Origin: Leptospira sp.
GTDB lineage: Bacteria; Spirochaetota; Leptospiria; Leptospirales; Leptospiraceae
NCBI GenBank assembly: GCA_009991425.1
Contig: JAACWH010000049.1
Location: 1 to 41,628, forward strand
DNA: 41,628 bases
Direction of reading: 5' to 3'
Shown here: one piece after another, positions 34,850-41,628 of the stretch
How positions within the stretch are numbered: position 1 is the stretch's first letter
Layout of the letters: each line of letters starts with the position of its first letter
Notes under the pieces: generated by a model
What the model saw: only the letters and a program-made list of their open reading frames with translations
Databases searched by the model: none
What the model was told of the DNA's origin: nothing
Translations under genes and position numbers: made by a program

Positions 34850-35893
34850 ATGAAGTTTTTCTTTTCAAAGCTCAAAGAAATATCTTCTAAAAAGCCAGAA
34901 TATAACATGCGATCTCTTCCTAATCTTTTCTTTACTCTAGTAATATTCTTTAATTTAGTTTTCATAAATAATGATTTGAAAGCAGTGAAAACAGAAGGCA
35001 TCAATCTCTATGAACATGCCTACCACCTAGAGAAAGATTACCCAATATTTGCTATACCTATCTATGAACAATTGCTTGCTGGATCTATTTCAAAAGATGT
35101 GAGAAGAATTGCTTCTATACGGTTGTATTTCCTCTACAGTAAGTACAAAAAGTACCCTGAACTCTTAAATTTATACTCAAAATACGGAAGCCTTATCAGG
35201 TTGAATAAGGAACACCAAGCGAATCTTCATGAAATGTTTAGAACTTATCAAATTTCATCTTCTGACTTTTATAAAACCTATCCATTATTAGTTGATCCAA
35301 ATAATGAAAACATTTCTAGCATACTTGAGATTTTGATTGAGATCAATTCATCTAAATTATTAGAATTTTGCTATAGCATCTTGAATTATTCATCTAATTA
35401 TGAAGCTCTTCGCACTTTATTATTCTATCTTCCCAATTCGATTGCGAAGCCTTCCCTCAAACTCGCAGTACTAGCAAAATCCACAGATCCAAATACAGGC
35501 AACCTTATTACTGAATTTTTAGAAGACAAGGAAATTAGTAATAATGATAGATCGGATGCGATTTATATTTATGCTCAATATCTAAAAGCTTTGCAATATT
35601 ATGATGAAGCTATAGAAAATTTTAATTTAAGTGGAAGTATTTCAAACAAAGAGAGAAGTCTTCGTGAATCTGCTAAAATCTATGTATCCCAAGGAAAGAT
35701 TTCTAAAGCTTGTAGTTTAGGGAAATTTGCATACAACTTTTCTTCAGAGTCTGATAATACTTTAAAATTACTCTGCAGTGGAAAAACAATTAAAGGAACA
35801 GAAAAGAATCTAAAAATAGCCTGGGAGATTTTGGCATCGAGAGAACAATCTGACTTCTATGGAAATGCAGTAAAGTGGTTGTATACGAAGTAA
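34850..35893 (+). CDS. Exported helical (TPR-like) repeat protein
   Basis: A 347-residue protein starting 2 bases after the PBP gene. A signal peptide appears at residues 20-45 (LFFTLVIFFNLVF), so ATG 34907 may be the true start. The rest is helical with TPR-like features: LYEHAYHLEKDYPIFAIPIYEQLLAG near the N-terminus and YIYAQYLKALQYYDEAIENF near 245-270. It may be a periplasmic partner of the penicillin-binding protein, comparable in role to other scaffold or activator proteins of class A PBPs, but that is inferred from order only. A weak hairpin (35898-35926) lies past the stop. Confidence 0.75.
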   Translation: MKFFFSKLKEISSKKPEYNMRSLPNLFFTLVIFFNLVFINNDLKAVKTEGINLYEHAYHLEKDYPIFAIPIYEQLLAGSISKDVRRIASIRLYFLYSKYKKYPELLNLYSKYGSLIRLNKEHQANLHEMFRTYQISSSDFYKTYPLLVDPNNENISSILEILIEINSSKLLEFCYSILNYSSNYEALRTLLFYLPNSIAKPSLKLAVLAKSTDPNTGNLITEFLEDKEISNNDRSDAIYIYAQYLKALQYYDEAIENFNLSGSISNKERSLRESAKIYVSQGKISKACSLGKFAYNFSSESDNTLKLLCSGKTIKGTEKNLKIAWEILASREQSDFYGNAVKWLYTK

Positions 35894-35897
35894 ATGT

Positions 35898-35926
35898 AAA
35901 CTGCTTCTTCGGGTCGCAGACAGTTT
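35898..35926. terminator. Possible bidirectional hairpin between the TPR-like gene and the tRNAs
   Basis: AAACTG (35898-35903) pairs with CAGTTT (35921-35926), with an inner CTGC/GCAG alternative. No strong T run follows. The site is between convergent units (plus-strand protein gene, minus-strand tRNAs), the right place for a terminator, but evidence is weak. Confidence 0.25.
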
Positions 35927-35967
35927 GTTTCATTCGAATCTGAGTTGGTGGTAGTTTGGAAAATTTT

Positions 35968-36048
35968 GGGCAGGGAAGGATTCGAACCTTCGAAGGCTGA
36001 GCCGGCAGATTTACAGTCTGATCCCGTTGACCGCTTGGGTACCTGCCC
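35968..36048 (-). tRNA. tRNA-Tyr (anticodon GTA)
   Basis: An 81-base class II tRNA. The 7-bp acceptor stem GGGCAGG / CCTGCCC closes it. The anticodon arm reads ACTGTAAAT with anticodon GTA. A long variable arm, GCCGGCTCAGCCTTCG region, precedes the T arm GAAGG-TTCGAAT-CCTTC. CCA is not encoded. It lies 122 bases after tRNA-Thr on the same strand, in the thr-tyr order common in bacteria. Confidence 0.95.
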
Positions 36049-36170
36049 TTATTATTTCCGTTGGAACAATCATAGAACAGAGATAAATGGGGATCTATTC
36101 TCTCTAGATTACTCGAAAGTCTTTTAAATCTTCTATAGCTTTTTGTGAACTAGAGATAGATTTAAATTTA

Positions 36171-36241
36171 GCCGCCTGAGGGACTCGAACCTCCGACCGG
36201 CTGTTTACAAGACAGCTGCTCTACCACTGAGCTAAGGCGGC
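36171..36241 (-). tRNA. tRNA-Thr (anticodon TGT)
   Basis: A 71-base tRNA with acceptor stem GCCGCCT / AGGCGGC, D stem GCTC/GAGC, anticodon stem GCTGT/ACAGC around loop CTTGTAA (anticodon TGT), and T loop TTCGAGT. The T stem GGAGG / CCCTC contains one A-C mismatch (51-63) and a G-U pair (50-64). CCA is not encoded. It is the first of the pair with tRNA-Tyr. Confidence 0.93.
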
Positions 36242-36326
36242 GTGTACGACCATGGTTTCAAGCGAAAATACACGGTCAATAGAAAAATCTTTTTGTCCTG
36301 CAAGTGTCCTAAAATAGAGTTGGATA

Positions 36327-36710
36327 ATGAGCCTTACTTATATTCACTTAGGAATGACAATTTCCGTAATTGCATTTACAATAGGATACATATACCGAAC
36401 AAGGAATAATGCAATCCATGTAATTTGTAATTTGAGTGGAGTTGGATTCAATTTAGTTACATCCATCTACTTACTAATAATGAAATATGGGTTAGGTGGT
36501 TTGGAACAATTCGGAATAGAGTATGCAGTCTCGGATTGGATTATCCACACTCACAGAGCTTTTGCAGTTGTAACTCTCGGTCTTATGTTGACAATGGCTT
36601 ATCTTGGTGTGACACGAAATCGGAAGTGGCATATACTTTTGCACAAACCTTTCATCGTGTTGTATTTAATGATTTATATATCAGGTCTTTTTATTTTCAA
36701 AACAGTATAA
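36327..36710 (+). CDS. Four-TM histidine-containing membrane protein (DUF420-like)
   Basis: A 127-residue protein with four hydrophobic segments. Histidines lie at helix ends or inside helices (residue 7, 31, 74, 76, 102, 106 region: THRAF and LLHKPFIV). This is reminiscent of DUF420 or small haem-binding membrane proteins, but I cannot assign it with certainty. The ATG at 36327 follows the tRNA region; a transketolase half gene follows 12 bases after its stop and is probably co-transcribed. Confidence 0.65.
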   Translation: MSLTYIHLGMTISVIAFTIGYIYRTRNNAIHVICNLSGVGFNLVTSIYLLIMKYGLGGLEQFGIEYAVSDWIIHTHRAFAVVTLGLMLTMAYLGVTRNRKWHILLHKPFIVLYLMIYISGLFIFKTV

Positions 36711-36722
36711 GGATAGAATCCA

Positions 36723-37541
36723 ATGAGTGAAATCAAAGAAATAGAAAATTTTGCAAATGATATTCGTATCAATATCATAAAAATGGTTACCGCAGCTAAG
36801 TCTGGTCATCCAGGTGGACCACTGGGTCTTGCAGATATATTTGCCGTTCTTTATAAAAAAATACTGAACCACAAGCCTAAAGATCCCAATTGGGAAGGAA
36901 GAGATAGATTGGTACTTTCCAATGGACATACCTGCGCAGTAAGGTATGCCTCTATGGCTCTTAGTGGGTATTTTCCCGTAGGAGACCTTCTTACTTTTCG
37001 AGATATCAATTCAAGATTACAAGGCCACCCTTCTACAAGATATATGGAAGGACTTGAGACTTCTAGCGGATCACTTGGACAGGGACTTTCTCTTTCTGTA
37101 GGTCTTGCCCTTGGCGCTCGTCTGAAAAATGAAAATCATAAAATCTATACCTGTATCTCTGATGGAGAATGTGGGGAAGGAATGACTTGGGAAGCAGCTC
37201 AATCAGCGGTGCATTTCAAGACTGATAATTTAATAGCTTTTATGGATAGGAACTTCATTCAGATTGATGGGAATACAGAAGAAGTTATGAGATTGGAACC
37301 ACTTCCTGATAAGTTCAGGGCCTTTGGTTGGAATGTGATTGAAGCTGATGGACATAATGTAGCAGAGATTATATCTTCATTTGAAAAAATGCAAAATCAT
37401 AAAGGCTCTCCTAGTTTAATTGTATTTAGAACAACGATAGGTAAGGGAGTATCCTACATGGAGAACCAAGCTAAATGGCATGGAACTCCGCCTTCTAAGG
37501 AACAAGAGGAAGTTGCTCTCAAAGAACTGGTTCATTCTTGA
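36723..37541 (+). CDS. Transketolase, N-terminal (thiamine pyrophosphate) subunit
   Basis: A 272-residue protein equal to the first domain of transketolase. The motifs are visible: [41 protein letters not shown], and the TPP/Mg motif [13 protein letters not shown] with [13 protein letters not shown]. Two-subunit transketolases occur in many bacteria and archaea, normally with the C-terminal (pyrimidine-binding) subunit just downstream. Here the next gene is a SirB1-like protein, so the partner must be elsewhere in the genome. Role: transfer of two-carbon units in the pentose phosphate pathway, in the cytosol. Confidence 0.9.
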   Translation: MSEIKEIENFANDIRINIIKMVTAAKSGHPGGPLGLADIFAVLYKKILNHKPKDPNWEGRDRLVLSNGHTCAVRYASMALSGYFPVGDLLTFRDINSRLQGHPSTRYMEGLETSSGSLGQGLSLSVGLALGARLKNENHKIYTCISDGECGEGMTWEAAQSAVHFKTDNLIAFMDRNFIQIDGNTEEVMRLEPLPDKFRAFGWNVIEADGHNVAEIISSFEKMQNHKGSPSLIVFRTTIGKGVSYMENQAKWHGTPPSKEQEEVALKELVHS

Positions 37542-37572
37542 CCTGATTGACTTTCTCTGAGATAATTAAATT

Positions 37573-38454
37573 ATGAAGTCTTCTGATATTCAACCTTTAC
37601 CAGTAGAAGAATTGGGTAACCTATTCTACGAGTTGGAGTTCACTCCACAGGAATCCAAACATGATGTGATTCGTAGAATATCGTCAGTGATTCCTTGGCA
37701 ACATCCTATATTGGATGTGATGGATATGCTCAAGGATCCAATTCTACGGATGAATTCCCGTAGCTACTATCGATTGATACAGACGGAACGCACATACTTC
37801 CGCTTTCAAAAGATGTCTAGGAAGCAATCCTCTAGAAACTATGAAGATCTAGAGGAAGGAGCTTTTCTAATATCAGAGTTAGGTGACCCTGAAGCATCCT
37901 ACTTTGAGATGAAGGAATATTTAGATCGTCTTGCAAATCGAGTAGAAGAATTGTATGACGAGAACCTTAAGATATTATCTGACGAATCCAAGGTGAATCT
38001 GCTGATTCGGGTTTTAGTGGAAGAGGAAGGTCTTACTGGAAATGTAAAAGTCTACGATTTGCCAGAAAATTCTTTTCTAACTAATGTCATTAAATCAAAA
38101 GTTGGAATTCCCATTTCACTCTCTGTTATTTATATTCTCGTAGCAAAACGTATTGGACTGCCCCTTTACGGAACCAATATGCCCTTTCACTTTCTATTGT
38201 TTTTTGATTCTCCCGATTTCTCAACTTATATTGATCCCTTCCATGGTGGAGTTCTATTAGATAGAGCTACCTGTGAGAAATTTTTAGAAACAAATGGCTT
38301 CCAGATATCTCAAAAGTATTTTGCAAGAACGAGTACTAATTCTATACTTAAAAGAATGTTTAGAAATCTAATCAATATCTATAAAAAATCTGGCTGGACT
38401 GATATGGAAGATCTGTTAACAATTTATTCAGATGTCCTCGAAAAGAAAAGGTAG
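37573..38454 (+). CDS. SirB1 family transglutaminase-like protein
   Basis: A 293-residue protein with the SirB1/transglutaminase-like core (about 130-240): LLIRVLVEEEGLTGN, NSFLTNVIKSKVGIPISLSV, IYILVAKRIGLPLYG and MPFHFLLFF. The Cys usually found in true transglutaminases is not at the GIP position, so the protein may be an inactive scaffold or use a different residue. The N-terminal part (about 1-110) is helical. No TPR repeat is clear at the C-terminus. It sits between transketolase and polyprenyl synthase genes with short gaps, without a clear functional link. Confidence 0.78.
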   Translation: MKSSDIQPLPVEELGNLFYELEFTPQESKHDVIRRISSVIPWQHPILDVMDMLKDPILRMNSRSYYRLIQTERTYFRFQKMSRKQSSRNYEDLEEGAFLISELGDPEASYFEMKEYLDRLANRVEELYDENLKILSDESKVNLLIRVLVEEEGLTGNVKVYDLPENSFLTNVIKSKVGIPISLSVIYILVAKRIGLPLYGTNMPFHFLLFFDSPDFSTYIDPFHGGVLLDRATCEKFLETNGFQISQKYFARTSTNSILKRMFRNLINIYKKSGWTDMEDLLTIYSDVLEKKR

Positions 38455-38462
38455 ATTGTAAT

Positions 38463-39392
38463 TTGAATATTTCATTAGCGGTATCCAAAATTGATTCAAC
38501 CCTGAATGAAATCATTCACGAGGATCTAAAAATCCTCAAAGACATTAAGAAATATGTAATCAAGTCTGGCGGTAAAAGGATACGTCCACTCACTCATTTA
38601 CTTTTCTGTGATTTATTGAATTATAAAGGCAAGGATCAATGGATAGTTGGAACTATTGCAGAACTAATTCATGCAGCCAGCCTTCTTCATGACGACGTTG
38701 TGGATGAAGCCGATACAAGACGTGGCAAGAAAACTGTGGGCGTTTTGTACGGCAATAAGACAGCTATTTTAACTGGAGACTTTTTACTTGCCTGTGGTAT
38801 TGAACGACTGAACCGCCTGCAGAATCCAGCTATTCTGGATGTTTTCACCGATGTAATCCGTCAATTATCGGTGAGTGAACTCTTGCAGATGCAATGGCAA
38901 AAAAATCCCAAAATTACATTTGAAATATATGAAAAAATAATCTACGGGAAAACATCTTCCTTATTTGGAGCCGTAACCCAAACTGCAGCTCTACTTGCTG
39001 GACAAAGTTCCAAACAAGCTGAAGATTATAGAGATTTTGGACTACTTATGGGTGATGTTTTTCAAAAAAGAGATGATCTCTTAGATTACTTTACCCTAAC
39101 AAAAAATAGCGGAAAAGATCATCTAAAAGATTTCTCAAATAAATTGTATACCTACCCCATTTTGGTTCTTAGAGAAAAAGCATCTAAGCAAGACAAGGCT
39201 CTAATTCCCAAAATAATAGAATCATCCAATAACAAAAAAATAATGGAACTTCTAACTGAATACAAAATTAAAGAGATTTGCTTCACTGAATTAAATGAAG
39301 ACATCCATGAACTACGTGAATTTTTAACTCAATTTCCTGAATCTAAATCAAAGTTAATTCTCAACGAACAACTTTCTAAGTTGCTTTATTAA
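38463..39392 (+). CDS. Polyprenyl diphosphate synthase (octaprenyl/heptaprenyl type)
   Basis: A 309-residue trans-isoprenyl diphosphate synthase. It shows GGKRIRP (36-42), the first Asp-rich motif HDDVVDEADTRRG (Asp77, Asp78, Asp81) and the second, QKRDDLLDYF. It condenses isopentenyl diphosphate onto an allylic primer to make the side chain of menaquinone. Small residues before the first motif (HAASLL) fit a long-chain product. The start is a TTG at 38463, 8 bases after the SirB1 stop; no ATG alternative preserves the N-terminal helix. It closes the plus-strand run 36327-39392. Confidence 0.9.
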   Translation: MNISLAVSKIDSTLNEIIHEDLKILKDIKKYVIKSGGKRIRPLTHLLFCDLLNYKGKDQWIVGTIAELIHAASLLHDDVVDEADTRRGKKTVGVLYGNKTAILTGDFLLACGIERLNRLQNPAILDVFTDVIRQLSVSELLQMQWQKNPKITFEIYEKIIYGKTSSLFGAVTQTAALLAGQSSKQAEDYRDFGLLMGDVFQKRDDLLDYFTLTKNSGKDHLKDFSNKLYTYPILVLREKASKQDKALIPKIIESSNNKKIMELLTEYKIKEICFTELNEDIHELREFLTQFPESKSKLILNEQLSKLLY

Positions 39393-39421
39393 GAATTCAT
39401 TTTATAAAAATTTATTAATAA

Positions 39422-40135
39422 CTAGAAAATATTAGGTGCCGAACAAGTAATTCTACCTTTGATAGTAACTTGTTGCGCTTCACTTGAATTCGTATCAACC
39501 AAACAAGTTCTATTGTCAACTGTAAAGCACTGTGTGCTAGCTTGTCCAGCTGTACAGTTTACACTATCAATTGTAAAACATAGCGAAGGTTGAGAGGTTG
39601 TTCCGTTGCCTGGAACATAAGATCCAGTTATGTTTAGATCGATTTGTTGGAAGTTCAATTGCTGACTCGATTTTTTGGGGTCTATATTAAGACCAGCATT
39701 TCCCCAGGATACAGTTCCTGTTCTCCCTGTAACTGAATTTCCGAATAAACCACCAGTTAGGGAAAAACCTTGCTGTGCATTGATTGGACCCTGTGTCTGA
39801 TTTGTATCATAAGTGTATCTAAGGTTTAAGAGTTCTTCAGTCTTCATCTGAAAAGTAGAAACTATAGCAAAACGAGTGTTCGTCGTAGAGGAGCCTGTTG
39901 TAGGTGCTGCTGGAGTGGTTGTACCTGTTGTTCCAGCAGCGGCGGTCTCAACTGATGCTCTTCCACAATCTGCGGTTCGATCCATGTCTATTTCACCAAG
40001 GTAGATCACTAAAGGAGATCCATTCAACAAACCTGCAACAGCGGTAATATCTAAATCAGCTTCATTTTGATTTTTAAGCTTACAACCAGCTGTAAAAAGG
40101 ACATAAGTAGTAATTAATATAAAAACACGGAACAT
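39422..40135 (-). CDS. Lipoprotein with low-complexity Thr/Ala/Gly linker
   Basis: A 237-residue protein with lipobox FTAGC (Cys at residue 18). After a short conserved-looking part (NGSPLVIYLGEIDMD) comes a Thr/Ala/Gly-rich linker (about 64-88). The second half is beta-rich with six Cys (SVNCTAGQASTQCF, NRTCLVD, ITCSAP) that could form disulfides. I know no family, though such proteins are common in Leptospira. A promoter-like element lies directly in front of the start (40142-40170). The gene converges on the polyprenyl synthase gene with a 29-base gap. Confidence 0.75.
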   Translation of the reverse strand: MFRVFILITTYVLFTAGCKLKNQNEADLDITAVAGLLNGSPLVIYLGEIDMDRTADCGRASVETAAAGTTGTTTPAAPTTGSSTTNTRFAIVSTFQMKTEELLNLRYTYDTNQTQGPINAQQGFSLTGGLFGNSVTGRTGTVSWGNAGLNIDPKKSSQQLNFQQIDLNITGSYVPGNGTTSQPSLCFTIDSVNCTAGQASTQCFTVDNRTCLVDTNSSEAQQVTIKGRITCSAPNIF

Positions 40136-40141
40136 TCTTCC

Positions 40142-40170
40142 AATGTATCCATATTTTTAAGATTTGGCAA
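40142..40170 (-). promoter_or_regulatory. Candidate sigma-70 promoter giving a leaderless mRNA for the lipoprotein gene
   Basis: On the minus strand TTGCCA (40165-40170) and TACATT (40142-40147) are 17 bases apart, matching five of six and four of six consensus positions. The -10 ends only six bases before the ATG at 40135, so transcription would start at or next to the A of the start codon. GGAAG directly abuts the ATG and is too close for a normal ribosome site. Confidence 0.4.
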
Positions 40171-40284
40171 GTACTAACTTAAGATTTCTTTGGGGCTTAT
40201 TGGAATTTTTTAAATTATAAAGGTTTGAAAACTCTTAAAATATTCTTAAACTGAGGAAATTTTCTTAGAAAAATTCGAACATTT

Positions 40285-41157
40285 TTAGATTTCAAAAAGT
40301 TCTTTTATGACTGAATCATTGTGAAATTCAAGAATCTTTTCCTTTCGAATCGACTTATTGTAAAAAGGATGATCCTTAAAGAGACTACCGTATTTTTCTT
40401 CTAAATAGCTGTCGCAGAGATTCGATTTATAAAGAACAACCTCATTGATTTTTTTTGTAAAATTATTGTTGAATTGAAGATCATCGGCATTAACCCATCC
40501 CGCTTGGATAAAGCCCTTTGTTTTCTTAGGACATCTACAAGGGTTCTCTAGATTCACCAGGCCACATTTACGGTTCATGAAATTATATAGATCTTTTCTT
40601 GCTCTAGAAAGTATCTGTCGGTAATTTTCAGAAGTAATATTCAAAAGATTTGCACCTAACTCACTATCTATTTCAAAATACTCCCCCAAAATAAATATGA
40701 GTCTTTGCTCTCTAGAAAGGCACATCAACATTCCTGTCATACAAGATATCTTCGCATCCTCTACTTCTTCTTTTAAACTCATTGCTTCATCGTAGGATAA
40801 ATCTTGATTTGCTATGGTATCCAAACCTTCTCCGTATGAATCAAAACTGGAAATTACATTCTCCATTTTTGTTTTCTTCATGCTTAAAAAATGATTGAAA
40901 ACAATTCGATACAACCAGGTTCGAAATTCTGAATCTTGACGAAATTGTCCAAGTTTGGTGATGACTTTTACTAGCACTTCTTGGGTTAAGTCTTCTGCAT
41001 CGTCGGGACTGAGTACAAATCGTAAGGCAACATTATAAATAAAACCATAATGACGCCTTACTAAATGATCCAAGGCAGATTTTGATCCGCCTATTGCATC
41101 TTTGATTAAAATTCTGTCATCTAAATCTATATATTCCGAAGCAAATATATTTTCCAT
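40285..41157 (-). CDS. ECF-type RNA polymerase sigma factor with Cys-rich C-terminal extension
   Basis: A 290-residue sigma-70 family factor. Region 2 (about 25-95) contains DHLVRRHYGFIYNVALRF, DAEDLTQEVLVKV and FRTWLYRIVFNHFL; region 4 (about 135-195) contains CLSREQRLIFILGEYFEI and ITSENYRQILSRARKDL. No region 1.2 or 3 is visible, so it is of the ECF kind. A C-terminal extension begins with CGLVNLENPCRCPKK (three Cys in 13 residues), possibly a metal or redox switch in place of an anti-sigma factor. The gene lies 9 bases after a lipoprotein gene with a monooxygenase-like domain on the same strand; no anti-sigma gene is next to it. Confidence 0.88.
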   Translation of the reverse strand: MENIFASEYIDLDDRILIKDAIGGSKSALDHLVRRHYGFIYNVALRFVLSPDDAEDLTQEVLVKVITKLGQFRQDSEFRTWLYRIVFNHFLSMKKTKMENVISSFDSYGEGLDTIANQDLSYDEAMSLKEEVEDAKISCMTGMLMCLSREQRLIFILGEYFEIDSELGANLLNITSENYRQILSRARKDLYNFMNRKCGLVNLENPCRCPKKTKGFIQAGWVNADDLQFNNNFTKKINEVVLYKSNLCDSYLEEKYGSLFKDHPFYNKSIRKEKILEFHNDSVIKELFEI

Positions 41158-41166
41158 ATTTAGAAT

Positions 41167-41586
41167 TTATAGAGATGGTTCAGTTTTATTTTGTAGATAT
41201 TTGTTATGCCCAAAATATATTACTTTTTCTGTAGCTTCAAAAAATGGAAGCATACTTGTTTCTGATTCAGCTGCTTTTGCTGCCGATTCAGCATCTTCTT
41301 TGGATTGCCAATTAACAATATCAATATAAACAGATGGATCATCTATATCTTGCATGCGGTTGATTGAGAGAAAACCCTTTCTTTTAGCTAAAAACTCATC
41401 TACTATACGAATAAACTTTTGAGTATTTGGAATTTGATCACTCTTAATTTTATATATTGCAACTTCTGTAATATATTCGGGATTCGAATTTTCCTTGCAA
41501 TTTGCAAAACCTATAACAATAAGCACCAAAACTAATGAGCTAGACTCAAAAGCCGTTAGGAATTGAAAAAAGCGGAACCCGTCCAT
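41167..41586 (-). CDS. Lipoprotein with antibiotic-biosynthesis-monooxygenase-like domain
   Basis: From ATG 41586 this is 139 residues. A hydrophobic signal segment ends in GFANC, giving a lipidated Cys at about 30. The frame stays open to the window edge through a TTG, so a longer upstream start cannot be excluded. The mature part (about 38-130) fits the ABM dimeric alpha/beta barrel: EVAIYKIK, a helix with NTQKFIRIVDEFLAKRKGF, VYIDIVNWQSKEDAESA and ATEKVIYFGH. ABM enzymes oxidise quinones or haem-like compounds without cofactor. Export as a lipoprotein is unusual. It precedes the ECF sigma gene by 9 bases and is likely co-transcribed. Confidence 0.7.
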   Translation of the reverse strand: MDGFRFFQFLTAFESSSLVLVLIVIGFANCKENSNPEYITEVAIYKIKSDQIPNTQKFIRIVDEFLAKRKGFLSINRMQDIDDPSVYIDIVNWQSKEDAESAAKAAESETSMLPFFEATEKVIYFGHNKYLQNKTEPSL

Positions 41587-41628
41587 AATATAGTTTTGGA
41601 CAACAAAATCATAAAGGGGTTCCACCAA

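Noticed and set aside
35945..36127. Plus-strand ORF of 60 codons
   Set aside because: It runs across the tRNA-Tyr gene on the other strand; the resemblance to real coding comes from the tRNA sequence.
1..41628. CRISPR arrays, insertion sequences, phage or toxin-antitoxin modules
   Set aside because: No direct-repeat arrays, terminal repeats, transposase, integrase or toxin motifs were seen; the region looks like ordinary chromosome.

Overview
The window comes from a low-GC, diderm spirochaete, most likely a member of Leptospiraceae (Leptospira or a near relative). The evidence is the protein families: a DUF1574 protein beside an AlgI-type MBOAT acyltransferase, an OmpL47-type repeat protein, many lipoproteins with loose spirochaetal lipoboxes, LptF/LptG-type permease (so LPS is made and exported), SpoIIE-type phosphatases fused to membrane sensors, and a class III adenylate cyclase. 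The genome is compact and chromosomal in character. I see no insertion sequence, phage gene, integrase, CRISPR array or rRNA.

Layout. 1-5.1 kb: a broken short-chain dehydrogenase remnant, then minus-strand genes for a membrane adenylate cyclase, a membrane-anchored rhodanese and an O-acylation pair (MBOAT + DUF1574). 5.1-8.7 kb: a plus-strand cluster of LysM-FecR protein, OmpL47-type protein and sensor SpoIIE phosphatase, which looks like an envelope-sensing unit. 8.7-12.7 kb: a YacP-like nuclease, an SDR plus DprE1-like FAD oxidoreductase pair, and an LptF/G permease. 12.7-17.4 kb: a HEAT-repeat protein, a large polytopic membrane protein, and a lipoprotein coupled to a 7TM SpoIIE phosphatase. 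17.5-22.8 kb: an LTA-synthase-like enzyme, a MarR/DoxX pair with visible candidate operators, a membrane protein, and MltG with a small helical protein. 22.8-28.6 kb: a cyclic-nucleotide-gated K+ channel, a 54-residue protein + ABC-F ATPase + rhodanese operon, a lipoprotein and a MATE exporter. 28.7-32 kb: a spore-photoproduct-lyase-like radical SAM protein overlapping an MTA/SAH-nucleosidase-like gene, a small exported protein, and a ChaN-type lipoprotein. 32-36.3 kb: class A penicillin-binding protein with an N-terminal zinc ribbon, a helical-repeat protein, tRNA-Tyr and tRNA-Thr. 36.3-41.6 kb: a histidine-rich membrane protein, the N-terminal half of a split transketolase, a SirB1-like protein, a polyprenyl diphosphate synthase, a lipoprotein, and an ECF sigma factor behind a lipoprotein with a monooxygenase-like domain.

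Themes. Envelope construction dominates (MltG, PBP1a, LptF/G, LTA-synthase-like enzyme, MBOAT/DUF1574, polyprenyl synthase, DprE1-like pair). Signalling is the second theme: cAMP production and a cNMP-gated channel, two SpoIIE phosphatases with different sensors, an ECF sigma factor and a MarR repressor. The best candidates for undescribed biology are the nucleosidase-SPL operon, the LysM/FecR-OmpL47-phosphatase cluster, the ECF/monooxygenase-lipoprotein pair, and the small protein heading the ABC-F operon. All function calls are from motif reading without database searches.
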